Source: Streptomyces uncialis (lineage in GTDB: Bacteria > Actinomycetota > Actinomycetes > Streptomycetales > Streptomycetaceae). From it: a stretch of 64,000 nucleotides of DNA. The notes under the pieces were generated by a model. The model was given only the letters and a program-made list of their open reading frames with translations. It was not told the DNA's origin and searched no databases. This document shows, in pieces, positions 24,514 to 32,959 of the stretch. Numbering within the stretch: position 1 is the stretch's first letter; every line of letters begins with the position of its first letter. The stretch lies in assembly GCF_001905345.1 (NCBI RefSeq), contig NZ_LFBV01000006.1, positions 466,283 to 530,282 on the forward strand, read 5' to 3'. Position numbers and translations under genes: made by a program.

Positions 24514-25989
24514 CTACTTCTTCCGGCCGCGCTTCTCGCGCACCCGCACGGAGATGTGGATCGGGGTGCCCTCGAAGCTGAACTCCTCCCGCAGCCTGCG
24601 CTCCACGAAGCGGCGGTAGCCGTGCTCGATGAAGCCGGAGGCGAAGAGCACGAACCGCGGGGGCTTGGTCCCCGCCTGCGTCCCGAACAGGATGCGGGGC
24701 TGCTTGCCGCCGCGGATCGGGTGCGGGTGGGCGGCGACCAGTTCACCGAGGAAGGCGTTCAGCCGGCCCGTGGGCACCCGGGTCTCCCAGCCCGCGAGGG
24801 CCGCCTCGACCGCCGGGACGAGCTTCTCCATATGCCGTCCGGTGCGCGCGGAGACATTCACCCGCGGGGCCCAGGCGACCTGCGCGAGCTCGGTGTCGAT
24901 CTCCCGTTCCAGGTAGTAGCGCCGCTCCTCGTCCAGCGTGTCCCACTTGTTGTAGGCGAGGACGATCGCGCGCCCGGCCTCGACGGCCATGGTGACGATG
25001 CGCTGGTCCTGGATGCTGATGCTCTCGGACGCGTCGATGAGGATCACCGCGACCTCGGCCTTCTCGACCGCGGCGGCGGTGCGCAGGGAGGCGTAGTAGT
25101 CGGCGCCCTGCTGGAGGTGGACCCGCTTGCGGATACCGGCGGTGTCCACGAACTTCCAGGTCTTGCCGCCGAGCTCGATGATCTCGTCGACCGGGTCCCG
25201 GGTGGTGCCCGCGATCTCGTTGACGACGACCCGCTCCTCGTTCGCCACCTTGTTCAGCAGCGACGACTTGCCGACGTTCGGGCGGCCGATCAGCGCGATC
25301 CTGCGGGGCCCGCCGATCGCGGTGCCGAAGGTCTGCGCGGGCGCCTCGGGCAGCGCGTCCAGCACGGCGTCGAGCATGTCGCCCGTACCCCGGCCGTGGA
25401 GCGCGGACACCGGGTGCGGCTCGCCGAGCCCCAGCGACCACAGCGCTGCGGCGTCGGCCTCGGCACTCGGCCCGTCGACCTTGTTGGCGCACAGGACGAC
25501 CGGCTTGCCCGCCTTGCGCAGCAGCCGGACGACGGCCTCGTCGGTGTCGGTGGCGCCGACCGTGGCGTCCACGACGAAGACGACCGCGTCGGCCGCCTCG
25601 ATCGCGAATTCCGCCTGCGCGGCCACGGAGGCGTCGATACCGAGGACGTCCTGCTCCCAGCCGCCGGTGTCGACCAGCTTGAAGCGGCGGCCGGCCCATT
25701 CGGCCTCATAGGTCACCCGGTCGCGGGTCACCCCGGGGCGGTCCTCGACGACGGCCTCACGGCGGCCGATGATCCTGTTCACCAGGGTCGACTTGCCGAC
25801 ATTGGGGCGGCCGACGACGGCGAGGACGGGCAGCGGACCGTGTCCGGCCTCGTCGATCGCGCCCTCGACATCCTCGGGGTCGAAGCCCTCGACGGCGGCG
25901 AGCTCCATGAACTCCGCGTACTCGGCGTCGCCGAGCGCCCCGTGGTCGTGCCCGTCGCCCGCGCCCTCGGAGGGAATGTGCTCGTTCAT
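24514..25989 (-). CDS. der: ribosome biogenesis GTPase Der
   Basis: 491-residue double GTPase that binds the maturing 50S subunit. The first G domain has G1 GRPNVGKST (60-68), DTGGW and NKVD. The second has GRPNVGKSS (235-243), DTAGI and NKWD. A KH-like C-terminal domain follows (about 410-491, ending in basic residues). A 50-residue acidic N-terminal extension is typical of actinobacteria. ATG at 25987-25989 is chosen with GAGG ahead; the longer ORF adds 22 unsupported residues. It is the last gene of a leftward group after cmk and plsC, separated by 73 bp. Essential in most bacteria. Confidence 0.96.
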   Translation of the reverse strand: MNEHIPSEGAGDGHDHGALGDAEYAEFMELAAVEGFDPEDVEGAIDEAGHGPLPVLAVVGRPNVGKSTLVNRIIGRREAVVEDRPGVTRDRVTYEAEWAGRRFKLVDTGGWEQDVLGIDASVAAQAEFAIEAADAVVFVVDATVGATDTDEAVVRLLRKAGKPVVLCANKVDGPSAEADAAALWSLGLGEPHPVSALHGRGTGDMLDAVLDALPEAPAQTFGTAIGGPRRIALIGRPNVGKSSLLNKVANEERVVVNEIAGTTRDPVDEIIELGGKTWKFVDTAGIRKRVHLQQGADYYASLRTAAAVEKAEVAVILIDASESISIQDQRIVTMAVEAGRAIVLAYNKWDTLDEERRYYLEREIDTELAQVAWAPRVNVSARTGRHMEKLVPAVEAALAGWETRVPTGRLNAFLGELVAAHPHPIRGGKQPRILFGTQAGTKPPRFVLFASGFIEHGYRRFVERRLREEFSFEGTPIHISVRVREKRGRKK

Positions 25990-26062
25990 GAAGTCCGTAC
26001 CTCGTTCATCGTGGTGATCGGTGGACCGGCCCGTTCCGGGAGATCCACTACTCAAGTGTCGC

Positions 26063-26719
26063 CTAGCGGCCGGTGAGCCGCCTGGCGTTTTCCAGGTGGG
26101 TGGTCAGGTGCTCCTGGATGCGGACCGTCGCCTCGTCGAGCGCCGTGCGGGTCCGCCGTCCACTGCCGTCGCCCGCCTGGAACGGGTCCCCGAACACCAG
26201 GTCGACCCGGCTGCGCAGCGGGGGCACCGCCCGTATCAGTCTGCTGCGGCGCTCCGTGCTGCCGAGCACCGCGACCGGGACGATCGCGGCACCGCTGCGG
26301 ACCGCGAAGTACGCGAGCCCCGCGCGCAGCGACGCGAAGTCGCCCTCGCCCCGGGTGCCCTCCGGGAAGATCCCGAGGGCGCCGCCCTGTTCCAGCACCC
26401 CGAGGGCCCGGGTGATCGCGGACCGGTCGGCGATGGAGCGGTCCACCTTGAGCTGGCCGATGCGCTCCAGGAAGGGGCCGAGCGGGCCGATGAACGCTTC
26501 CTTCTTGATCAGGAAGTGCACGGGCCGGGGCGCGGTGCCCATGAGCATCGGACCGTCGATGTTGTGCGAGTGGTTGACCGCGAAGATCACGGGACCGCCG
26601 ACGGGCACCTTCCAGGCGCCGAGCACCCTCGGGTTCCACAGCCCGTACATCAGGCCGACCCCGATCCGGCGGCCGAGATCGGCGCTCCGCGTCGAGGGGA
26701 CCTGGACCCCGGGCGTCAC
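26063..26719 (-). CDS. plsC: 1-acyl-sn-glycerol-3-phosphate acyltransferase
   Basis: 218-residue PlsC-type acyltransferase converting lysophosphatidate to phosphatidate at the membrane. The catalytic H-x4-D motif is NHSHNID (His50, Asp55); the glycerophosphate-binding motif FPEGTR is at 118-123, and IVPVAV follows. Start GTG at 26717-26719 overlaps the cmk stop as GTGA, so it is coupled to CMP kinase. The cmk-plsC-der order is common in actinobacteria. It could act on a lipid other than lysophosphatidate, as Streptomyces have several paralogues. Confidence 0.9.
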   Translation of the reverse strand: MTPGVQVPSTRSADLGRRIGVGLMYGLWNPRVLGAWKVPVGGPVIFAVNHSHNIDGPMLMGTAPRPVHFLIKKEAFIGPLGPFLERIGQLKVDRSIADRSAITRALGVLEQGGALGIFPEGTRGEGDFASLRAGLAYFAVRSGAAIVPVAVLGSTERRSRLIRAVPPLRSRVDLVFGDPFQAGDGSGRRTRTALDEATVRIQEHLTTHLENARRLTGR

Positions 26720-27435
26720 CGTGCGGCCCGCTTGCCCTCGACGAGGGTCTTCCCCTCGCGCCTCTCCTCGACCAGGGTGACGACGCACTCGATGACCTGC
26801 TGGAGGGTGAGGTCGGTGGTGTCGACCTCGACCGCGTCGCCGGCCTTGGCGAGCGGGGACGTCTTCCGGCTGGAGTCCGCCGCGTCCCGCTTGACCAGGG
26901 CCTCCTGGGTGGCCTTCACATCGGCGCCGTTCAGCTCCCCGCTGCGGCGGGCGGCGCGGGCCTCCGGGGAGGCGGTGAGGAAGATCTTGAGATCGGCGTC
27001 GGGCAGGACGGTCGTACCGATGTCCCGGCCCTCCACCACGATGCCGCCCTCGGCGGCGCGGGCGATGGTGCGCTGGAGCTCGGTGATCCGGGTGCGCACC
27101 TCGGGCACCGCGCTGACCGCGCTGACCTTCGCCGTGACCTCCTGGGTACGGATCGGCCCGGCGACATCCGTGCCGTCGACGCTGATCGTCGGGGCGGCCG
27201 GGTCGGTACCGGACACGATCTCCGGCTGCCCGGCCACGGCGGCGATCGCCGCGGGGTCCGTGATGTCGACGCCGTGGTGCACCATCCACCAGGTGATCGC
27301 CCGGTACTGGGCACCGGTGTCCAGGTAGCGGAGCCCGAGCTGGGCGGCGACGGCCTTGGAGGTGCTGGACTTGCCCGTGCCGGACGGACCGTCGATCGCG
27401 ACGATGACTGCGGGGCTTCCGGCGACGGTTTCCAC
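26716..27435 (-). CDS. cmk: cytidylate kinase
   Basis: 239-residue CMP/dCMP kinase. The P-loop GPSGTGKSS is at 16-24, YLDTGAQYRAIT is the start of the CMP site, and VEGRDIGTTVLPDADLKIFLTA forms the conserved core, followed by the lid region with RR. The start is GTG at 27433-27435 with GGAAGG 5 nt upstream; the longer ORF is low-complexity. It overlaps plsC by 4 nt. About 200 bp of GC-rich DNA without a gene separates it from tyrA. Confidence 0.95.
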   Translation of the reverse strand: METVAGSPAVIVAIDGPSGTGKSSTSKAVAAQLGLRYLDTGAQYRAITWWMVHHGVDITDPAAIAAVAGQPEIVSGTDPAAPTISVDGTDVAGPIRTQEVTAKVSAVSAVPEVRTRITELQRTIARAAEGGIVVEGRDIGTTVLPDADLKIFLTASPEARAARRSGELNGADVKATQEALVKRDAADSSRKTSPLAKAGDAVEVDTTDLTLQQVIECVVTLVEERREGKTLVEGKRAAR

Positions 27436-27636
27436 GGGGCACCTTCCAGGTGTGGAGCGGGGTGGGTGGGCCGATCGTCGGCCTCGCACAAGGTTACTGG
27501 TTCCGGCGGGGACGCCTTGACCGCTCACCCCGGGGACGGCCACGCCCGCCCCGGCCCCGCCGCGCCGGACCCGCCCGCCCCCGCCGCGCCGGGTCACCCG
27601 TACCCGGTGCCGGGTCACCCGAGGCGGGACGCGGGG

Positions 27637-28722
27637 TCACTGGCGCAGGGACCAGCCGCGCTCGCGCAGGGCCACGATGAGGGCGGGCATCGCGGCGGGG
27701 ACGACCATCAGCTGGACCAGGCCCTCCTGGCGCCCGGTGGCGTGCTCGATCCGGACGTCCTCGATGTTCACCCCGGCCCGGTCGGCGTCCGCGAAGATCC
27801 GGGCGAGCTGGCCCGGCTCGTCCCCGATCAGCACGACGACGCTCTCGTACGACGCGGGGGCCGACCCGTGCTTGCCGGGCACCCGGGACTGCCCGGCGTT
27901 GCCCCGGCGCAGCACACCCTCGACCGCGAGCCCGCCACCGAGCCGCTTCTCCTGGTCCGACGACTGGAGCGCCCGCAGCGCCCGTACCGTGTCGTCGAGA
28001 TCGGCGGCCACCTCCGAGAGCAGATCCGCGACGGGGCCGGGGTTGGCGGCCAGGATGTCCATCCACATCCGGGGCTCGGACGCGGCGATCCGGGTCACAT
28101 CGCGGATGCCCTGGCCGCTGAGCCGTACCGCGGACTCCTCCGCGTGCTCCAGCCGCGCGGCCACCAGGCTGGCCAGCAGATGCGGCATGTGCGACACCAG
28201 CGCGACCGCCCGGTCATGGGCGTCCGCGTCCATCACGACGGGCACCGCGCGGCACAGCGAGACCAGTTCCAGCGCGACGTTCAGCACCTCGGTGTCGGTG
28301 TCCCGGGTGGGGGTGAGCACCCAGGGGCGCCCCTCGAAGAGGTTGTCGGTGGCGGCGAGCGGCCCCGACTTCTCCCGCCCGGACATGGGGTGCGTGCCGA
28401 TGTACGCGGAGAGGTCGACCCCGAGGGCCTCCAGCTCGCGCCGGGGCCCGCCCTTCACGCTGGCGACGTCGAGCGCGGCCCGCGCGGCCCCGTCGCGCAG
28501 CACGCCCGCGAGGGTCGCGGCCACGTGCGCGGGCGGGACGGCGACGATCGCGAGGTCCACCGGCCCGGCGGGCGGGTCGTCGGTGCCCGCGCCGAGCGCG
28601 GCGGCGGTACGCGCCTGCTGCGGGTCGTGGTCCATGAGGTGGACGGTGACGCCCCGGCCCGCGAGGGCGAGGGCGATGGAGGTACCGATCAGACCGGTAC
28701 CGATGACAAGGGCGGTTCTCAC
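27637..28722 (-). CDS. tyrA: prephenate dehydrogenase with ACT domain
   Basis: 361-residue enzyme of tyrosine biosynthesis, oxidatively decarboxylating prephenate to 4-hydroxyphenylpyruvate with NAD. The Rossmann motif GTGLIGTS (8-15), the substrate loop GTHPMSGREKSG and HDRAVALVSHMPH are present. The C-terminus (about 290-361) is an ACT domain (VVVLIGDEPGQLARIFADA), suggesting allosteric control by an aromatic amino acid. GTG start overlaps the chorismate mutase stop by 4 nt (GTGA), so the two successive steps from chorismate are co-translated. Confidence 0.94.
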   Translation of the reverse strand: MRTALVIGTGLIGTSIALALAGRGVTVHLMDHDPQQARTAAALGAGTDDPPAGPVDLAIVAVPPAHVAATLAGVLRDGAARAALDVASVKGGPRRELEALGVDLSAYIGTHPMSGREKSGPLAATDNLFEGRPWVLTPTRDTDTEVLNVALELVSLCRAVPVVMDADAHDRAVALVSHMPHLLASLVAARLEHAEESAVRLSGQGIRDVTRIAASEPRMWMDILAANPGPVADLLSEVAADLDDTVRALRALQSSDQEKRLGGGLAVEGVLRRGNAGQSRVPGKHGSAPASYESVVVLIGDEPGQLARIFADADRAGVNIEDVRIEHATGRQEGLVQLMVVPAAMPALIVALRERGWSLRQ

Positions 28723-29087
28723 TGGGCGATGTCCTTGCGCAGGGCAGCGGTGGCGCCCAGGTAGACGTGGGCGATGTCGGGGCGGGCCAGGTCGGACTCG
28801 ATGTGGGCGAGGACACGGACGACCCGGGGCATCGCCCCGGTGACGTCGAGTTCCTGGGCGCAGATCAACGGGACGTCGAGGATGCCGATGCCCCGCGCGG
28901 CGGCCGCGGGGAAGTCGCTGTGCAGATCGGGGGTGGCCGTGAACCAGACGCTGATCAGGTCGTCCGCGGTGAGGCGGTTGCGCTCCAGGATCGTCCCCAG
29001 CAGCTCACCGACCCGCTCGGCCATGTGCCCGGCCTCGTCGCGTTCCAGTTGGACCGCTCCGCGGACCGCTCGTACCGCCACGCTCAC
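28719..29087 (-). CDS. aroH: monofunctional chorismate mutase, AroH class
   Basis: 122-residue trimeric AroH-type chorismate mutase, converting chorismate to prephenate. It has the conserved N-terminus VRAVRGAVQLERDE, SVWFTATPDLHSDFPA, and the C-terminal HVYLGATAALRKDI. Start GTG at 29085-29087 has AAGGAG only 2 nt away. GTG two codons later (29079-29081) has ideal spacing of 8 and may be the real start, making the protein two residues shorter. It is the first gene of the aroH-tyrA pair. Confidence 0.93.
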   Translation of the reverse strand: MSVAVRAVRGAVQLERDEAGHMAERVGELLGTILERNRLTADDLISVWFTATPDLHSDFPAAAARGIGILDVPLICAQELDVTGAMPRVVRVLAHIESDLARPDIAHVYLGATAALRKDIAQ

Positions 29088-29501
29088 CGCTCCTTGTCGT
29101 CCGTCCGGCGCTGATCGGGCCGTCGCCTGTGGTCAGGTGACCGGGCCGGGAGGCCCGGTGCCGGACCTGGGCCGGACCTGGGGCCCTGGATCGGCCCGGC
29201 GGGGCCCGCCGTATGCCGCAAGCCTAGCCAGGTGGGAGCGGGCCGGTTCGGGCGACCGGGTGCCGAGACGGGCACCCCCCCGGGTCCGGGTCGCGGGTCC
29301 GGTCGCGGCGGCCGGGTGGGAGCCCCGGTCGGCGCCCGGGGGCACAGCCGGTGGGGCACTGCCTGTGGGCCGGATCAGCCCGGTCGCATCAGAGCCGCCC
29401 GGTCACGGGCGCCTGGTCACGGACGCCCGGTCACAGGCGCTAGGTGAGAGCCGCCGGATCAGAGCCGGTGGGTCACAGCCGGTGGGTCACCGCAGCCGGG
29501 G
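29088..29501. other. repeat-rich gap, no gene
   Basis: 414 bp of very GC-rich sequence between the aroH start and the YidB-like stop. 29395-29515 consists of degenerate GGTCACRGCCGGTG-type repeats. Neither strand shows an ORF with a ribosome binding site. Confidence 0.55.
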
Positions 29502-29993
29502 TCACAGCCGCTGGGTCCGGATCGCGTCCTCCAGGGAGCCCGACGGGACCTGTCCCTCGGGTGTGAGCTTGTCGACGGCCTGCGGCAGGGACTCGGCGAT
29601 CCGGTCGGCGGCCTGGTCGGTGCTGACCCCGGTCTCGTCCGCGACCTTGCGGAGGGTGTCGTCGGGCAGGGCATCCTTGACCTGGGCGCCGCTCACCGGC
29701 TGGTTGTTCCCCGTCCCGATCCAGGATCTCGCCTGATCGGCGAGGCCCGACTTCTGGAGCAGGTCGAGCAGACCACCCAGCGGATTGCCCCCGCCGCCCG
29801 CCGCCCCGCTCGGTGCCGCCTGTCCCGCCTGGCCCGCCTGGCCGGTTTGTCCCGCCTGGCCCGCCTGGCCGCCACTGCTGAGCGCGCCGAGCAGCGCGCC
29901 GAGGATCTTCCCGGCCCCACCGGAGCCGCCCTGACCGCTCTGACCACCTCCGAGGAGTCCGCCGAGCAGGCTTCCCAGATCGTTTCCCGCCAT
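29502..29993 (-). CDS. YidB-like/DUF937 protein with Gly-Gln repeats
   Basis: 163-residue protein. The N-terminus (LGSLLGGLLGGG, KILGALLGAL) is followed by a GQAGQA-type repeat tract (about residues 42-60), then GGLLDLLQKSGLADQARSWIGTG, VSGAQVKDAL and TGVSTDQAADRIAESLPQAVDKL. The second half is the helical YidB/DUF937 domain, of unknown role. ATG at 29991-29993 has GGAAGG 7 nt upstream. It is divergent from the nucleotidyltransferase gene across 121 bp. The Gln/Gly repeat tract probably varies in length between strains. Confidence 0.82.
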   Translation of the reverse strand: MAGNDLGSLLGGLLGGGQSGQGGSGGAGKILGALLGALSSGGQAGQAGQTGQAGQAGQAAPSGAAGGGGNPLGGLLDLLQKSGLADQARSWIGTGNNQPVSGAQVKDALPDDTLRKVADETGVSTDQAADRIAESLPQAVDKLTPEGQVPSGSLEDAIRTQRL

Positions 29994-30101
29994 GACCACG
30001 CCTTCCGAGAGGGGCCGGGCCACTGGACTGGGACACCGGCCGCGGACCCTGCCAATGTCACCCGATCCCTCCCGCTCCGCCACCTGGGGGAACGCACGCC
30101 G

Positions 30102-30107
30102 TAGCCT
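30102..30107 (+). promoter_or_regulatory. -10 box TAGCCT, leaderless start
   Basis: TAGCCT ends 7 nt before ATG 30115, and no Shine-Dalgarno sequence lies between, the same layout as at 16406, 49852, 57438, 57481 and 59231. Confidence 0.45.
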
Positions 30108-30114
30108 GTCCGGC

Positions 30115-30846
30115 ATGGCGCCCGAAGACCTGGTCCGCGACCACACGATCTACTCCTGTGTGATGGGCTCCCGCGCCTTCGGGCTGGCGACCGGGGCCAG
30201 CGACACGGACCGGCGCGGGGTGTTCCTCGCCCCGACCCCGCTGTTCTGGCGCTTCGAGAAGCCGCCCACCCATGTCGACGGACCCGCCGAGGAGCAGTTC
30301 AGCTGGGAGCTGGAACGCTTCTGCGAGCTGGCGCTGCGCGCCAATCCCAGCATCCTGGAGTGCCTGCACTCCCCGCTGGTAGAGCGGCTGGACGACACCG
30401 GACGCGAGCTGCTGTCCCTGCGGGACGCGTTCCTGTCCCGGCAGGTCCATGTGACGTTCACGGGGTACGCGCTGGGGCAGCGCGACAAGCTCATGGCGGA
30501 TGTCCGGCGGCACGGTGAGCCGCGCTGGAAGCACGCGATGCATCTGCTGCGGCTGCTGAGCAGCTGCGAGGCCCTGCTGCGCACGGGCGCCCTCACCCTC
30601 GACGTGGGCGAGGACCGCGAGCCGCTGCTCGCGGTCCGGCGCGGCGAGGTGCCCTGGCCCGAGGTGGAGGCCCGGATGAACCGTCTGACGGCCCGGGCGG
30701 ACGAGGCGCTGTCCCGCAGCCCGCTGCCCGAGGCGCCGGACCGCGCTCGGGTGGAGGACTTCCTGGTCCGGACCCGCGCCCGGTCCACCCGGTCCCCACG
30801 ATCCGACGTCCCGGCGGGCAGCGAGGCAGCCGGTACAGCCGGTTAG
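30115..30846 (+). CDS. nucleotidyltransferase, pol-beta superfamily (RlaP-like)
   Basis: 243-residue predicted nucleotidyltransferase. The superfamily motif is GSRAFGLATGASDTDRRG (18-35), with metal-binding Asp30 and Asp32. A helical C-terminal half includes HAMHLLRLL, resembling the RlaP/YcgL group linked in some genomes to RNA repair ligases. No RNA ligase gene is adjacent here. The last 20 residues are low-complexity. ATG 30115 is chosen over a longer ORF because a -10 box sits just ahead. Substrate unknown; toxin-antitoxin MNT-type function is less likely at this length. Confidence 0.78.
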   Translation: MAPEDLVRDHTIYSCVMGSRAFGLATGASDTDRRGVFLAPTPLFWRFEKPPTHVDGPAEEQFSWELERFCELALRANPSILECLHSPLVERLDDTGRELLSLRDAFLSRQVHVTFTGYALGQRDKLMADVRRHGEPRWKHAMHLLRLLSSCEALLRTGALTLDVGEDREPLLAVRRGEVPWPEVEARMNRLTARADEALSRSPLPEAPDRARVEDFLVRTRARSTRSPRSDVPAGSEAAGTAG

Positions 30847-30995
30847 CCGGGCGGCCCGGCCCGACGGCTTGGACGTACGGCGGTCCAGGTGGCTCGGGTG
30901 GCTCGGGTGGTGCGGCCGGTCCGGGTGGCGCGGGTGGCGCGACCCCCCGCCGCCCCCGCCCCGGCACGAACCGGCACGAACCGGCTACGGCCCAC

Positions 30996-32051
30996 TCAGC
31001 CCGCGTCGTCCCACAGCGCACCGAACTCCCGCAGCTCACCCGCGTGCTCGACCCGGTCCGCCCAGGACGCGGGCCACGCACCGGCGCCCAGGTGCGCGCC
31101 CGCGAACGCGCCGGTGAGACAGGCCAGGGAGTCGGAGTCGCCGGAGGTGCAGGCGGCCCGGCGCAGCGCGGTCAGCGGTTCGTCGGGGAAGAGCAGGAAG
31201 CACAGCAGTCCGGTGGCGAGGGCTTCCTCGGCGATCCAGCCCTCCCCCGTGGCGAGGCAGGGGTCGGTCTCCGGGGAGGGCGACCGCAGCGCGGCACGGA
31301 GCCGGTCGAGCACGGCCGCGCACTCGTCCCACCCGCGCGCGATGAACTCCTGCGGTGACCGGTCGTCGGCGCGGCTCCACAGATCGCCCAGCCAGCGCTC
31401 GTGGTAGCGGGTGCGGTTCTCGTACACGTACGAGCGCAAGCGCCCGACGAGTCCGGCCGGTTCGGCGCCGCGGGCGAGGAGCCGTACGGCGTGGGCCGTG
31501 AGGTCGGACGCGGCGAGCGCGGTGGGGTGGCCGTGGGTGAGGGCGGCCTGCAACTGGGCCGCGCCCGCGCGCTGTTCGTCGTCGAGTCCGGGGACGAGTC
31601 CGACGGGCACGACGCGCATGTTGGCGCCGCAGCCCTTGGAGTGGATCTGGCTGGCGTCCTGCCAGGCGCGGCTTTCGGTCTTGAGAAGGTCGCAGGCCTG
31701 GAGACAGGTGCGGCCGGGGGCGCGGTTGTTGTCGGGCGACCGGTACCAGTCGACGAACTCCTCCCGCACCGGGCGCTCCATCCGCAGCGGTCCGAGGGTG
31801 CCGCCCTCCTGGGCGGTGCGTAGCCCGCGCGCGAGAGCGAGCGTCATCTGGGTGTCGTCGGTGATGAACGCGGGGGTGGGCAGCTCCATCGTCCGCCAGG
31901 GGCCGCACTTGGCGAGGATCGACGGAACGTCGTCGAACTCGGTGGGGAAGCCGAGGGCGTCCCCGAGGGCGAGGCCGACGAGGGCCCCGGTGGCGGCGCT
32001 TGCCGGCTGCGGGCCACGGGATGTCGGGGTGATGGTCGGTGAGGCGGTCAT
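30996..32051 (-). CDS. ADP-ribosylglycohydrolase family protein
   Basis: 351-residue DraG/ARH-fold hydrolase that removes ADP-ribose from proteins or small molecules using two divalent metals. Metal ligands are visible in TDDTQM (Asp65, Asp66) and GDSDSLA (Asp305, Asp307); GLALGDALGFPTEF opens the fold. It is the last gene of the pnuC-nadR-nrtR operon; its ATG overlaps the nrtR stop by 4 nt. In this setting it probably returns ADP-ribose to the NAD pool, which the adjacent Nudix protein could sense or hydrolyse. Target protein or metabolite unknown. Confidence 0.9.
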   Translation of the reverse strand: MTASPTITPTSRGPQPASAATGALVGLALGDALGFPTEFDDVPSILAKCGPWRTMELPTPAFITDDTQMTLALARGLRTAQEGGTLGPLRMERPVREEFVDWYRSPDNNRAPGRTCLQACDLLKTESRAWQDASQIHSKGCGANMRVVPVGLVPGLDDEQRAGAAQLQAALTHGHPTALAASDLTAHAVRLLARGAEPAGLVGRLRSYVYENRTRYHERWLGDLWSRADDRSPQEFIARGWDECAAVLDRLRAALRSPSPETDPCLATGEGWIAEEALATGLLCFLLFPDEPLTALRRAACTSGDSDSLACLTGAFAGAHLGAGAWPASWADRVEHAGELREFGALWDDAG

Positions 32052-32959
32052 GCGGGCCGTCCTTCCGGGCGCAGCAGAGGTGGGTGCGGGGCGGTGGCCG
32101 TACCGGCGCGGTACAGCGCGGCGGGCTTTCCCCGGCCGCCGGTGAGTCTGGCGGCGCCGGGGACGGGTGCCACGAAGCCGGGTGTGGCGAGGACCTTGCG
32201 GCGGAAGTTGGCGGGGTCCAGCGAGGTGCCCCAGACCGTCTCGTAGACACGGCGCAGCTCCCCGAGCGTGAACTCGGGCGGGCAGAACTCGGTGGCGAGG
32301 GAGGTGTACTCCAGCTTGGCGCCGACGCGGGTGCGCGCGTCGGCCAGGATGCGGTCGTGGTCGAAGGCGAGGGGTTCCCAGCGGCCCTGCGGTACCCAGC
32401 GGGCGTGTGCCGCGTCGCCTCCGCCGCGCGGCTCGGGCAGGTCGGGGACGAGCGCGGTGTACGCGACGGAGACGACCCGCATCCTCGGGTCCCGGTCGGG
32501 GTCGCTGTACGTCCGCAGCTGTTCGAGGTGGAGTCCGGCGACGGTGTCGGCGGCCAGTCCCGTCTCCTCGGCGAGCTCGCGCCGGGCGGCCACCCCGGCG
32601 GACTCGCGCGGCAGGACGAAGCCGCCGGGCAGCGCCCAGCGGCCCAGATAGGGCTCCTGGCCGCGTTGGACGAGCAGGATCTGGAGCGCGCCGTCCCGGA
32701 CGGTGAAGACGGCCAGGTCGACGGTGACGGCGAAGGGTTCGAAGGCGTACTTGTCGTACCCCTCGGGGGCTCGGACGCCCTCGGGCGCGCCGGGGCCACC
32801 GTCGGACGCGCCGGGGGTACCGGGGCTGCCGGGGCTGCCGTCGGCGTCACCGGCGTCATCGCGGTCGCCGGGGTCGCCGGGGCGGGCTGCGGGGTCGGGG
32901 CGGGCGGCCGGGTTCCGGTCGTCGGGGCGGCTGGCGGACTGGTCCGGGCGCGTCGTCAT
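32048..32959 (-). CDS. nrtR: NrtR-type Nudix transcriptional regulator
   Basis: 303-residue protein with a Nudix domain (about 72-200) and a C-terminal winged-helix part (about 215-303: FTLGELRRVYETVWG, NFRRKVLATPGFV), the architecture of NrtR, the ADP-ribose-responsive repressor of NAD genes. The Nudix box is intact (Gly113, Glu119, R127-E128, E131-E132), so hydrolysis of ADP-ribose may be retained. Residues 1-65 are an unusual Pro/Asp/Gly low-complexity extension. ATG overlaps the nadR stop by 4 nt. A matching 23-bp palindrome precedes pnuC, consistent with autoregulation of the operon. Confidence 0.87.
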   Translation of the reverse strand: MTTRPDQSASRPDDRNPAARPDPAARPGDPGDRDDAGDADGSPGSPGTPGASDGGPGAPEGVRAPEGYDKYAFEPFAVTVDLAVFTVRDGALQILLVQRGQEPYLGRWALPGGFVLPRESAGVAARRELAEETGLAADTVAGLHLEQLRTYSDPDRDPRMRVVSVAYTALVPDLPEPRGGGDAAHARWVPQGRWEPLAFDHDRILADARTRVGAKLEYTSLATEFCPPEFTLGELRRVYETVWGTSLDPANFRRKVLATPGFVAPVPGAARLTGGRGKPAALYRAGTATAPHPPLLRPEGRPA